Assembly: GCA_035306625.1 (NCBI GenBank)
Contig: DATGNS010000151.1
Location: forward strand, 1-14,348
Direction: 5' to 3'
DNA length: 14,348 nucleotides
Source of the DNA: Serpens sp035306625
Lineage (GTDB): Bacteria; Pseudomonadota; Gammaproteobacteria; Pseudomonadales; Pseudomonadaceae
Shown: in pieces, positions 13,539 through 14,348 of the stretch
Layout: every line of letters begins with the position of its first letter
Numbering within the stretch: position 1 is the first letter of the stretch
Notes under the pieces: model-generated
Databases searched by the model: none
Told to the model about the DNA's origin: nothing
The model's input: only the letters and a program-made list of their open reading frames with translations
Translations under genes and position numbers: made by a program

Positions 13539-14348
<810 letters not shown>

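Overview
The window is GC-rich proteobacterial DNA with the gene content of a Pseudomonas chromosome. The acetyl-CoA synthetase (acsA), the AraC-type arginine regulator ArgR and the arginine aminotransferase AruC are all close to their Pseudomonas versions. The left end matches my recollection of the P. aeruginosa itaconate region (order MmgE/PrpD - CoA-transferase - citramalyl-CoA lyase - dctP). I see no mobile element, tRNA, rRNA or CRISPR array.

Layout. (1) 1-3510, plus strand: the 3' end of an MmgE/PrpD gene, a class III CoA-transferase (ict-like), a CitE-type lyase (ccl-like) and a TRAP solute-binding protein (dctP1), closed by a strong terminator. (2) 3521-5705, minus strand: an HMG-CoA-lyase-family gene and a second class III CoA-transferase, overlapping by one base (TGATG). 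(3) 5706-7996: a divergent LysR regulator, then a second TRAP binding protein (dctP2), ending in a near-copy of the first bidirectional terminator. (4) 8029-9818, minus strand: a sodium:solute symporter and, overlapping its 3' end, a 43-residue membrane peptide that looks like a small transporter subunit. (5) 9819-10364: a 546-bp intergenic region rich in dyads. (6) 10365-14348, plus strand: acsA, argR and the first 270 codons of aruC.

How the genes may work together. Both halves of the catabolic region hold the same kit: a CoA-transferase that activates a dicarboxylate, a lyase that splits the CoA ester, and a periplasmic dicarboxylate-binding protein. The lyases belong to unrelated folds (CitE-like TIM barrel versus HMG-CoA-lyase TIM barrel). 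In other organisms these folds are used for (S)- and (R)-citramalyl-CoA respectively, so the locus could handle both enantiomers, or itaconate/citramalate on one side and 3-hydroxy-3-methylglutarate on the other. Expected products are acetyl-CoA plus pyruvate (or acetoacetate). Three copies of the dyad TTCG-N7-CGAA lie in the LysR/CoA-transferase intergenic region and upstream of dctP2, which suggests that the LysR protein controls the second module. No dctQ/dctM membrane genes are in the window. The aot arginine-transport genes that precede argR in P. aeruginosa are absent between acsA and argR.
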